64,000 bases of DNA, from positions 1 through 64,000 of the forward strand of contig CAKPDY010000002.1 in assembly GCA_934149165.1 (NCBI GenBank), written 5' to 3'. Positions 26,496 to 35,700 of the stretch are shown here, piece by piece. A program made the translations under genes and the position numbers. This DNA comes from an uncultured Clostridia bacterium. Lineage in GTDB: Bacteria; Bacillota; Clostridia; TANB77; CAG-508. The notes under the pieces were generated by a model. It was not told where the DNA came from. It ran no database searches and worked only from the letters and a program-made list of their open reading frames with translations. Within the stretch, counting starts at the first letter, position 1, and each line of letters begins with the position of its first letter.

Positions 26496-26666
26496 TTATT
26501 CTTCTACAGGTGCACAAACTGGGCAAACTCCAGCACAAGTACCACAACCTATACATGTATCTTTATCTATTATGTATTTATCATCACCTTGTGAAATACA
26601 ACCAACTGGGCATTCTCCAGCACAAGCTCCACAGGAAATACATTTATCTGTAATTTTATATGCCAT
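26496..26666 (-). CDS. Ferredoxin, 2[4Fe-4S]
   Basis: A 56-residue electron carrier of the clostridial type. Two CxxCxxCxxxCP clusters are visible, CISCGACAGECP and CIGCGTCAGVCP. The ATG at 26666 is preferred because AAGGTGGTG lies six nt upstream. It would carry low-potential electrons for fermentation enzymes. It stands between ricT and the symporter on the same strand with gaps of about 30 and 130 nt, so it is probably transcribed on its own or with ricT. Confidence 0.92.
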   Translation of the reverse strand: MAYKITDKCISCGACAGECPVGCISQGDDKYIIDKDTCIGCGTCAGVCPVCAPVEE

Positions 26667-26707
26667 AATTTTCACCACCTTTCAACAGTGTTTACTTAAA
26701 TATTAAA

Positions 26708-27625
26708 TTATATTTCATCTGAATTATTTTTATTATCCATTTGTTCTAATTTTTCTAATTCTCTTAATTCCTTTAAATGCTCTTTTTCTTCTGGATTCAT
26801 TTTTTTATTTGAACCATTTTTTATAATTTGTATATCTTTAGCATTATATTTTTTATAAAAATAATCATCTCCATCTTTGAATTTAACATTCACTTGTTCT
26901 TTTAATATTTCCACATTGTCAACAATTCCTTCACCATCTTCTGTTTTTACAATAGCACCTACTTTAGGAAGTTTTTTTAATTTATCTTCATATACTTCTT
27001 GTTCATATTTTAAACAACACATAAGTCTTCCACAATTCCCAGAAATTTTTGCAGGATTTAAAGATATGTTTTGTTCTTTAGCCATTTTTATAGAAACTGT
27101 TTCAAAATTTCCTAAAAAAGAACAACAACATAATTCTCTTCCACAAACACCATTTCCACCCATTCTACGTACTTCATCTCTTACACCTATTTGTCGTAAT
27201 TCAATTCTTGTTTTAAAAATACTTGCTAAATCTTTTACTAAATCTCTGAAATCTATTCTACCATCTGCTGTAAAATAAAATAAAATTTTGCTACCATCAA
27301 ATTTGTATTCAACATCTGTTAAATTCATATCTAATTTATGTTTTTTTATTTTCTCTGCACATATTTTTAATGCTTCTGGTTCTTTTGCTTTATACATTTC
27401 CATATTTTTTATATCTTGATTTGTGGCAACTCTTATTACTTTTTTTAATGGACTTACTAATTTCTCATTTGGTAATTCTCTTTTGCTAACAACCACTTCC
27501 CCTATTTCTTCACCCATTGCTGTTTCAACAATAACCTTATCACCTATACTTACGTCAAAATCTAATGGATCAAAAAAATAGATTTTTCCTGGTTTTTTAA
27601 ATCTAACACCTACTATTTTTTTCAT
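26708..27625 (-). CDS. ricT: PSP1-domain protein RicT (YaaT)
   Basis: RicT (YaaT) is part of the RicAFT complex in Bacillus, which binds Fe-S clusters, aids RNase Y-dependent mRNA maturation and affects sporulation. The Cys-rich core shows RRMGGNGVCGRELCCCSF and KISGNCGRLMCCLKYEQEVY, and the PSP1 C-terminal region covers about residues 60-145. The 305 residues match. The ATG at 27625 has GGGAGG and overlaps the end of holB by 23 nt, as in other Firmicutes where yaaT follows holB. That order supports the call. Confidence 0.93.
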   Translation of the reverse strand: MKKIVGVRFKKPGKIYFFDPLDFDVSIGDKVIVETAMGEEIGEVVVSKRELPNEKLVSPLKKVIRVATNQDIKNMEMYKAKEPEALKICAEKIKKHKLDMNLTDVEYKFDGSKILFYFTADGRIDFRDLVKDLASIFKTRIELRQIGVRDEVRRMGGNGVCGRELCCCSFLGNFETVSIKMAKEQNISLNPAKISGNCGRLMCCLKYEQEVYEDKLKKLPKVGAIVKTEDGEGIVDNVEILKEQVNVKFKDGDDYFYKKYNAKDIQIIKNGSNKKMNPEEKEHLKELRELEKLEQMDNKNNSDEI

Positions 27626-28526
27626 TAATTTCCTCCCATATGTTAAAAAGTAAATAATCTATACTCATATCATAATTACTATTAGCTATTAAACGTTGTT
27701 TCGTTTTTTCAACTATTTTTATAGAATTTATATATTTTAAACTATTTTGAAAATTAGTATGAGCATATTTATATAAAATTACATTTATATATTCTAAATA
27801 ATTTTCTATATTATCTCTATTTTTGTATAAAATTTCTGCTGAATTAATAACATTTACTAGATTATTATTAATATTAGAAAATATATTTTCTATTTTAATA
27901 TAATCTTCTATTTTATCCTTAATACTTAAGCACTTTCCAATACTTCCATCACACATTTTTAAAATATTGTCATTTATTTTTTCAATATTACAATTTTCTT
28001 TTAAAAATTTTTGTATTTCAGTATTATTTATTTTTTCAAAAACAATTTTCATACATCTTGATTTTATTGTGTTTAGTATTTTACTTTCATTGCTTACTAT
28101 TAATATAATAACTATATATTCTGGTGGTTCTTCCAACGTTTTTAATAAACAGTTTTGTGATTCTTTTGTCATTAAATCTGCATCATTTATTACATATATT
28201 TTTTTATTAGAATTTACTGGTTTTTCATATACATTTGATTGCATTTGCCTTACTTGTTCAATTTTTATATTTTTTCCATCTGGTTCTATATATATGTAAT
28301 TTGGATTGTTGTTACTTGCAAATTCTATACAAGATTTACAACTACCACATTCTTCTTCTAAAAAATTTTCACATAAAATCATTTTAGCAAATTGTTCAGC
28401 AATAATCTTTTTTCCAATTCCTGGTTCACCTATGAACATATAGCTATGTAAAATTGTATTGTTTTGTATTGATTTAGATAGTGTTTTTTTTACATTATCA
28501 TTTCCAATTATATTATTAAAACTCAT
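27603..28526 (-). CDS. holB: DNA polymerase III delta-prime subunit
   Basis: This clamp-loader subunit works with delta and tau/gamma to load the sliding clamp. The P-loop-like GEPGIGKKIIAEQF, a zinc module CGSCKSC, VRQMQSNVYEKP and the sensor-like LLKTLEEPPEYIVIILIV are visible. The SRC motif (IKSRCMKI) is typical. The 307 residues are usual. It is followed by an overlapping ricT and preceded by lepB at 18 nt, forming a lepB-holB-ricT operon. Confidence 0.93.
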   Translation of the reverse strand: MSFNNIIGNDNVKKTLSKSIQNNTILHSYMFIGEPGIGKKIIAEQFAKMILCENFLEEECGSCKSCIEFASNNNPNYIYIEPDGKNIKIEQVRQMQSNVYEKPVNSNKKIYVINDADLMTKESQNCLLKTLEEPPEYIVIILIVSNESKILNTIKSRCMKIVFEKINNTEIQKFLKENCNIEKINDNILKMCDGSIGKCLSIKDKIEDYIKIENIFSNINNNLVNVINSAEILYKNRDNIENYLEYINVILYKYAHTNFQNSLKYINSIKIVEKTKQRLIANSNYDMSIDYLLFNIWEEINEKNSRC

Positions 28527-28544
28527 AAGTTCACCGCCTAAAAA

Positions 28545-29189
28545 TTATTTTAATCCACTTATTTTATTTAATGGCCAAAATCTAAATACAGCTATACTTT
28601 CGATTCTTTCTAAAGGAATACAGCCAAATCTTCTACTATCTGTAGATTCTCCCCTATTATCACCTAATAAATATAATGTGTTTTCTGGAACAATAATATC
28701 TACAAATAGTCCTTGTAAATCTTCTGTTACAACTTGTTCTTGTAAATAATCTTCTTGTAATTTTTCACCATTTATATAAACACTTCCATCTTTAATTTGA
28801 ACATGTTCACCTGGCAAGCCTATTACTCTTTTTATATAACTTGTTTTTCCAATTTCAAGTATATAATAACCAAATTTTACAATTAAATCATCTGGATTAT
28901 ATTCATATACTGCTACCGGATTTTCATAATCTACATGTTCAATATCTATATATCTCTGTGTTGGTGCTTCAAATGTAACTATATCTCCTCTTTTTGGCAT
29001 TTTATTAAAAGTTCTTCCCCATCTATTTAGCCATAATCTTTCATTTTGTTTAAGTGTTGGAAACATTGAGGATTGTTGAACTTTTGTTGGAACTCCTATA
29101 AATGTTTTTATTAGAAGTACAATTATAACTGCTATAATTATACAATACACCCATTCCATTATTTCTTTAGCCTTACTTTTATTTCCCAT
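28545..29189 (-). CDS. lepB: Signal peptidase I
   Basis: This membrane serine protease removes signal peptides from secreted proteins. One N-terminal membrane helix at about residues 13-30 is followed by QQSSMFPTLKQNERL with the catalytic Ser, YIKRVIGLPGE with the catalytic Lys, and the C-terminal LGDNRGESTDSRRFG box. The 214 residues are a little longer than the Bacillus SipS type. AAAGGAAG precedes the ATG. It heads the likely lepB-holB-ricT operon and is separated from walK by a terminator. Confidence 0.96.
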   Translation of the reverse strand: MGNKSKAKEIMEWVYCIIIAVIIVLLIKTFIGVPTKVQQSSMFPTLKQNERLWLNRWGRTFNKMPKRGDIVTFEAPTQRYIDIEHVDYENPVAVYEYNPDDLIVKFGYYILEIGKTSYIKRVIGLPGEHVQIKDGSVYINGEKLQEDYLQEQVVTEDLQGLFVDIIVPENTLYLLGDNRGESTDSRRFGCIPLERIESIAVFRFWPLNKISGLK

Positions 29190-29281
29190 TTGTTAAGACT
29201 TCCTTTCTATTACAATTTTTACAATAATTATAAAAATTATATAATAAAATATTTTTTTTTTCAAGTATTTTGGTAAAAGTT

Positions 29282-29303
29282 AAGGAACCCATTTGGGTTC
29301 CTT
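29282..29303. terminator. Terminator after walK
   Basis: AAGGAACCCA (29282-29291) pairs with TGGGTTCCTT (29294-29303) around a 2-nt loop (probably opening to 4 nt), just past the walK stop. It would end the walR-walK transcript. Confidence 0.75.
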
Positions 29304-29308
29304 TATTC

Positions 29309-30703
29309 TTATTTTTTTGTAGGTATACGAATAACTACTTCTGTTCCTTTACCCACTTCACTTTTTATATCTATACTTCCATTATTTTGATTTAAAATTT
29401 CCTTTGCAATTGACAAACCAAGACCAGTTCCTCCAAGTTCTCTTGAACGTGCTTTATCAACCCTATAAAATCTTTCAAAAATTCTTGATAAATCTTCTTC
29501 TGGAATTCCAAGTCCATTATCAATAATTTTTATATATGCATCATTATATACAAATCCAACATATATTTTTATAGTTCCATTTTCCTTTGTATATTTAATA
29601 CTATTTGTTAATATATTAAGCACTACTCTTTCTATTCCAGATTTATCTGCATACACTAGAGGAACATTTGCAGTAACTAAATTTTCAACTTTATGGTGTT
29701 TTTTAGATATTTCAATTTCAAGCTTTTCTTGGCATTTTTTTACTAACTCTCCTAAATCAAACTCTGTTTTTTCAGGTTTAATTTTGTTATTATCATATTT
29801 TGATAATGATAATAAATCTGTAACTAATTTAGCCATTCTTCTTGCTTCAGATGCAATTACATTTAAAAATTTGTTTCGTGTTACATCATCATATTCACCT
29901 TCTAATAAAGTGTCTACATATCCCATTATAGATGTAATTGGTGTTTTTAATTCATGTGATACATCTGCAACAAATTCTTTACGCATATTATCTAATTTAA
30001 CATGTTCTGTAATATCTTGCACAACTGCAATTACCCCTGCTGTTTTTTTATTGTAATCCTTATATGGCACAAATAATAAATTAATATATTTATCATCAAT
30101 GTGTATTTTTTTATCTGATGAAGTCCAATCTTCAAGATATATTATTTTTTCTAAATTAATATCTACATTAAATTTTGAAAAAACTTTGTCAAAATCATTA
30201 TCATCTTGTGTTAAATTTAGTAATTTTTCTGCCGCTAAATTTTTATGTGTAACTTCACCTTCTAAATTAAAAGCAATAATCCCATCTGTCATATACAATA
30301 ATATTGTTTCAATTTGCTTTTTTTGCCTGTCTACATCTTTTAAATGTTCACGTATTTCTAATGTTGCTTCATCAAATGCATACATAAACTCATCTCTTGC
30401 CTTATCTTTTTCTCCTATTAATTTTAGTTGAGTTTGTTCACCTGTAACAACTTTTCCAGCATCTTTAATTATATTTACCATTGTTTTCTTTATTATATTA
30501 TCTAATATTTTTGAAGATATAAGAGTTACACCTATGAAAATAAAAATTGAAATACATAAATATTTTTTTGTTATACCTATTATTTCATTACTATTTGTAA
30601 TATTTGCTATATTACTTACATATAAAAGCCATATTCCACTTATTAATATTAATCCTACTATTATAAAAATAAATGTTAATTTATTTTTAAGTGATTTCGT
30701 CAT
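29309..30703 (-). CDS. walK: Sensor histidine kinase, WalK/PhoR type
   Basis: A membrane-bound kinase with two N-terminal helices (about residues 10-30 and 48-70), a HAMP-like linker, and a PAS domain (about residues 130-240). The HisKA domain has FVADVSHELKTPITSI (phosphorylated His), and the ATPase domain has LNILTNSIKYT, DNGLGIP and GLGLSIAKEI. The extracytoplasmic sensor domain is almost absent, unlike Bacillus WalK, so sensing may be membrane- or PAS-based. It lies 50 nt after walR. The WalK label rests on the paired regulator and cell-wall context; a PhoR-like role is possible. Confidence 0.8.
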   Translation of the reverse strand: MTKSLKNKLTFIFIIVGLILISGIWLLYVSNIANITNSNEIIGITKKYLCISIFIFIGVTLISSKILDNIIKKTMVNIIKDAGKVVTGEQTQLKLIGEKDKARDEFMYAFDEATLEIREHLKDVDRQKKQIETILLYMTDGIIAFNLEGEVTHKNLAAEKLLNLTQDDNDFDKVFSKFNVDINLEKIIYLEDWTSSDKKIHIDDKYINLLFVPYKDYNKKTAGVIAVVQDITEHVKLDNMRKEFVADVSHELKTPITSIMGYVDTLLEGEYDDVTRNKFLNVIASEARRMAKLVTDLLSLSKYDNNKIKPEKTEFDLGELVKKCQEKLEIEISKKHHKVENLVTANVPLVYADKSGIERVVLNILTNSIKYTKENGTIKIYVGFVYNDAYIKIIDNGLGIPEEDLSRIFERFYRVDKARSRELGGTGLGLSIAKEILNQNNGSIDIKSEVGKGTEVVIRIPTKK

Positions 30704-30753
30704 ATTGCTCCCTCTTTCATTTATTTTCTATTTCATATATTATAAATATATAT

Positions 30754-31512
30754 CTATTCTTCTTTATAATTAGATATATAATATCCAACACCTCTTTTAG
30801 TAACTAATATTTTAGGGTTAGATGTGTCTAATTCTATTTTCTCTCTTATTCTTCTTACAGTAACATCTACAGTTCTTATATCACCATAATATTCATATCC
30901 CCAAACCTTTTCTAATAATACTTCTCTAGTTATTACTTGACCTGGTTGTTTTGCCAAATATTTTAAAACTTCAAATTCTCTCAAAGTTAAGTCTATTACA
31001 TTTCCTCTTACTTTCACTTCGAATTTATCTAAATTTAAAACTAAATCACCCACTTCTAATTTATTTGCATTACTTTCTTCAACAATTGGCTCTTCCTTAG
31101 GTAACTCAACTGTTTCAGATGTTATTTCAAGTTTTCTAAGATTTGCCTTAACTCTTGCTATTAATTCCCTTACACTAAATGGTTTTGTAATATAATCATC
31201 TGCTCCTAATTCTAGTCCTAATATTTTGTCTATCTCCTCATCTTTCGCAGATAACATTAATATTGGTATATTTAAACTATGTCTTATTCTTTTACAAACA
31301 GTTAATCCGTCCATTCTAGGTAGCATTATATCTAATAAAATTAAGTCTGGCTTTTTCTGTAATGCTATTTTTACTCCTTCTTCTCCATCATATGCTTCTA
31401 AAGTATTATATCCTTCTTTTTGCAAATTATATACTAAAATATCTACAATTGGTTTTTCATCATCAACTATTAATATTGTTCTCTTTTGTTTTGGCTTAAT
31501 AAATTCATCCAT
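30754..31512 (-). CDS. walR: OmpR/PhoB-family response regulator, WalR type
   Basis: The receiver domain (about residues 12-125) has the acidic pair in VDDEK, the phosphorylated Asp in LILLDIMLP and the switch Lys in YITKPF. After an extra Glu-rich linker (VELPKEEPIVEES), the winged-helix output domain has LTLREFEVLKYLAKQPGQVITREVLLEKVWGYEYYGDIRTVDVTVRRIREKIE. WalR controls wall metabolism genes and is often essential. The ATG follows GGAGAGG. Its promoter has the same 20-nt upstream element as murE. The Bacillus walHI genes are absent. Confidence 0.85.
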   Translation of the reverse strand: MDEFIKPKQKRTILIVDDEKPIVDILVYNLQKEGYNTLEAYDGEEGVKIALQKKPDLILLDIMLPRMDGLTVCKRIRHSLNIPILMLSAKDEEIDKILGLELGADDYITKPFSVRELIARVKANLRKLEITSETVELPKEEPIVEESNANKLEVGDLVLNLDKFEVKVRGNVIDLTLREFEVLKYLAKQPGQVITREVLLEKVWGYEYYGDIRTVDVTVRRIREKIELDTSNPKILVTKRGVGYYISNYKEE

Positions 31513-31549
31513 TAAAAAAGCACCTCTCCTTTTAATGTTTATATTCTTA

Positions 31550-31578
31550 TTTATATCATATTATTTCCCATTTCACAA
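31550..31578 (-). promoter_or_regulatory. Promoter of walR
   Basis: On the minus strand TTGTGA (31578-31573), a 17-nt spacer and TATAAA (31555-31550), about 30 nt before the ATG region. Confidence 0.65.
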
Positions 31579-31615
31579 GATTTAATTTTAATTATTTCTT
31601 TATTTAATACTTTTT

Positions 31616-31635
31616 ATTGTAGAGTAGGCTAAAAG
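31616..31635 (-). repeat. 20-nt element upstream of the walR promoter
   Basis: Identical over 20 nt to 11793-11812 and in the same orientation. It ends 37 nt before the -35 box of walR, against 36 nt at murE. Confidence 0.6.
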
Positions 31636-31636
31636 T

Positions 31637-31677
31637 AAAAAATGTACAGCTAATTTTTTATTAGCTGCACATTTTTT
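31637..31677. terminator. Terminator after the 31.7-kb gene
   Basis: ATGTACAGCTAAT and ATTAGCTGCACAT pair with one wobble around a short T-rich loop, followed by T-rich runs on both strands. It separates the leftward hypothetical gene from the walR promoter. Confidence 0.75.
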
Positions 31678-31693
31678 ATATTAAACATTTTTA

Positions 31694-32692
31694 TTAACGA
31701 TCTATATCATCTATATCTGCCTTTTGAAGATTTGTAAGAATAGGTTTATTATATTTTTCAGTTTTTGCACATTTTCTTTCTATACTACCATTACTATCCA
31801 TTATATAATCTGTATTTATAGTATGCCATATAGAATTTCCCATTTTACATCCAAATTTTACAATTTCATCTTTACTTGCATTAGCTTTTTTCCACTCATC
31901 TTCTGTTTTATATTCATTCATACAAAAAACTAAATCTAAAAAATCTTTCATTCCAGTTTTGTCTGTTTCTTTATAATCTTTTTTACCATACATAATTCCA
32001 TTTAAAATAATTCCATCACCTGTATATGCAAAATTATCCTTCAATCGAAAATCTTTATTTAGATAATTTCCATCTGCATATGCATATTTAATTTTTCCCT
32101 TTATTATTTTATCTGCCATTTCTTTTAAATCACCTGAAAGTACATATTCAACAACTTCACATTCTGCTTCCTGTTTTTTTAATTCATCTTCATATGTTAT
32201 ATTTTTTTTGGTATTAATTTCATCAATACATTTAACATTTGCATAAAATTCCGCAAACCTTTCTCTCTCATCTTTTTCGCATTTTACAAATTTCGCTTTT
32301 TCATCTTCAATTATATTAAATTCATATTTTTCTGATTCATCTTCAACTGCCATAGTTATATTATTTTGATTTTGTATTATTTCATGATTTTTTATAGCTT
32401 TGTTTCCTGCTACTAATGATGATGCTAACACCGTACTAAATAATACTGCTGCCATTCTTCTTCTTAATATATACTTTTTTGCATTTTTTGATTTTTTTAT
32501 TGTCTTATTTTTTGAGATAGTTAATTTGCTTTTTTTCATATTTTCTATTTCAAGTTCTCTTTTTCTTTCTCCTAACATTCTTCTAGGTTGCTCACTATAC
32601 ATTTTTAATTCTTTTCCTGACATATCATTTGTATTTTTAGGAATAATGTCATATTTGCATTCAAAAGTATTTAAATCTTTTAAATCTTTCAT
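31694..32692 (-). CDS. Hypothetical protein with one membrane anchor
   Basis: A 332-residue protein I do not recognise. The N-terminal ~70 residues are charged and basic (RRMLGERKRELEIENMKKSKL). A single hydrophobic segment at about residues 81-95 (RMAAVLFSTVLASSLVAG) would place the C-terminal ~230 residues outside the cell. That part is rich in Glu, Lys and Asp with several cysteines and ends in a charged tail. A GGGGGAA ribosome-binding site supports the ATG. A terminator follows. It may be an envelope or spore protein; this is not shown by the sequence. Confidence 0.6.
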   Translation of the reverse strand: MKDLKDLNTFECKYDIIPKNTNDMSGKELKMYSEQPRRMLGERKRELEIENMKKSKLTISKNKTIKKSKNAKKYILRRRMAAVLFSTVLASSLVAGNKAIKNHEIIQNQNNITMAVEDESEKYEFNIIEDEKAKFVKCEKDERERFAEFYANVKCIDEINTKKNITYEDELKKQEAECEVVEYVLSGDLKEMADKIIKGKIKYAYADGNYLNKDFRLKDNFAYTGDGIILNGIMYGKKDYKETDKTGMKDFLDLVFCMNEYKTEDEWKKANASKDEIVKFGCKMGNSIWHTINTDYIMDSNGSIERKCAKTEKYNKPILTNLQKADIDDIDR

Positions 32693-32751
32693 ATAATTTC
32701 CCCCTTCATATATTCCTAATTATACCATATTTACATAATTTAGTCAATTTA

Positions 32752-35700
32752 TTACATAAAAATCTCGATTTCATTAACATTACCATCTGGATTTAATTTT
32801 ATTTTTTTATCTTCAACTTCAATACCATTTAATATAACTTTTTCGACTGTATTAGTTCTTCCATTTGGATTTTTAACCTTTATGTTATATATACTTTCTC
32901 CATATTTATATCTTATACTATACTCCTTCCATTCACTTGAAATTGATGGCGAAAAATCTATATAACCATTTTCAATGTTCAAACCTAAAATATATTTAAT
33001 TCCCGCAATATACATCCAACTACTTGAACCTGTATACCAAGTCCAACCACCTCTTCCTGCTAAATTACCGCACACCATATACATCAGCAGGAATTACATA
33101 TGGTTCTACTTTATATTTCATAGCTGAATTTTTTGTTTTTGAATGTTCTATTGGATTAATCATTCTAAAAAATTCAACAGCTTTATCCCCAAAACCTAGT
33201 AGTGCTTCTGCAATTATTACCCAAATAGCAGCATGTGTGTATTGCCCACCATTTTCTCTTGTCCCAGGAATATATGCCTTAATATATCCTGGTTCTAAAT
33301 TTCCTTTATCAAAAGGAGGATCCAACAATTTTATTATTCCATTTTCTTTATCCAATAAATGATTTTCTAAACTTTCCATTGAAATGAATTTCTTATCATT
33401 ATCAGCCATATTAGAAATTACACACCAACTCTGTGCTATACTATCTATTTTACATTCATCATTTTGAATACTTCCAAGTACACTTCCATTATCCATAAAT
33501 GCACGCTTAAACCATCTTCCATCCCATGCATTTGTGTTTAATGATTTTTTTAATTTTTGAATAATTTGTTTATATTCTTCTGATTTTTTATTTTCTTGTA
33601 TATTCAATTTATTTTCCATATATTCACATATATCAGAAAATTTTACTAATACATTGCACAAGAAAAATCCTAACCAAACACTTTCACCTTTTCCTTTATT
33701 TCCAACAGTGCTAAATCCATCGTTCCAATCACCTGAGCCAATTTTAGGCAAACCATTTTCCCCAAAATTTAATGATTTTTCAATAGCACTTATACAATGT
33801 TCATATATAGTTGCCTTCTTATCACTTGGCAAATACAAATCATATTTTTCATCAACACCATCTTCTAAAACTTTTCCATCTAAATAATATGTTTCTACAT
33901 CTAATACACTATAATCACCAGTCATTTGAATATAATCTGCTGTTACAAAAGGTAGCCATAATAAGTCATCTGAAAATTTTGTTCTAATTCCTCTATTTGT
34001 TTCATCATGCCACCAATGTTCAACATCTCCTTCTATAAATTGATGCTTACTATGCTTTATTATTTGATTTCTTGTCATTTCTGGATTTAAATATTTTACA
34101 CTTAAACTATCTTGTAATTGATCCCTATAACCGGAATGCTCCTCCTGATTGATAAAAACCTGTTCTAGCTAATAATCTTGATGTAATAGTTTGATACATA
34201 ATCCAACCGTTTAACATTATATTCATTGATTCAACAGGTGTTTCTACTTGAACATTATTTAATAAATCAGACCAATACTTTCTAATTAATTCATTTTCAT
34301 GATTACAATTATTTAAATTACTATATTTATAAGATAAATCCTGACATTCTATTTTATTTTCACCTGCTCCTAAAATTATAGATATTTCTTTATTTTCTAA
34401 AGATTCCAATTCAATATCTAATTGAATTACAATTATATTAGGTCTTTTTCCTAATGTTTTATTACTAAAATTATCTAATTCTAAACCATATGGATTACTA
34501 ATATTTCCATCTCCAAAAAATTCATCTCTATTTCCTGTATATGACTTAATTTTTTCACTGCTAGATACAAAAATAATATCTTTATAATCTGTATTTACCA
34601 TATTATTGGCAAAAATTGTATTTGAATTTTTATTAAATTCAATATTTATAAATTCATTTGTTTTTATTTCATCTTCACCTAATACAGGTTTCACATAATA
34701 TATTAGTTTGATTCTTCTACGTCTTGGAGTTGAGTTTTTTAATCTTAGAATTTGAATTTTAGCACTATCTTCTTTTGGAACAAAAACCTCTAATTCTTGT
34801 TCAATTCCACAACTTGAATGCTTAAATTTGGAATATCCAAAACCATAAGTTACATAATAATCATTATTATCTGGCATTGGATTATACCCAATAGACCATA
34901 CCTTTTGGCTTTCTTCATCTTTTAAATATATAGCTTCTGACGGAATATCTAATATTTGATTGTTAGACCACGCAGAAACTCTATTTAATCTACAATTTTT
35001 ATACCATGAATATCCACCATATGATTCTGTTACCAATGTTCCAAATTTGTCATTTGCCATAATATTACTCCATATAGTTGGTGTATTATTTTCTTTATTT
35101 ATCCTTAAACAATATTCCTTTCCATCTTGTGAAAATCCACCATATTCATTATAATATAATAAACTATTACTATTTAATTGATTTTCCACTTTTGGTTCAT
35201 TTAACAATTCTATTTTTTCATTATTTTTTTCTGTATATATTTTAGGAATACCATCTTCTATATCATTTAATTGCAAATTCAAGTTCCCATTTTGTGCATC
35301 TAATACTATTTTAGAATATAATGAAATAATTTTTTTATCTTCTTTTTTTATGTTACTTAATACATATATTCCACCTTTTGTATTTAACATATATTCAAGT
35401 CCTTTATTTGAAATAATATTATGAATTCCCTCATTTACATATGTGTCATAATTTCCTTTTTCTTCATTTAAAATTACCAAATCAAATTTTATATTTTTTG
35501 TTCTATAATATTCATATGCTTTTACTAAATCTTCAATAATATCTATATCATTTATATTTTTTATTTTAACAAAAATTATTGGTAAATCTCCAGAAATTCC
35601 AAATTTCCATAATTCGTTAATAGAGTATATTTTATTTTCCATATTTTGTGAATCTTTATAAACATTTATATTACTTCCTAAAATAAATGTTAATAATTTT

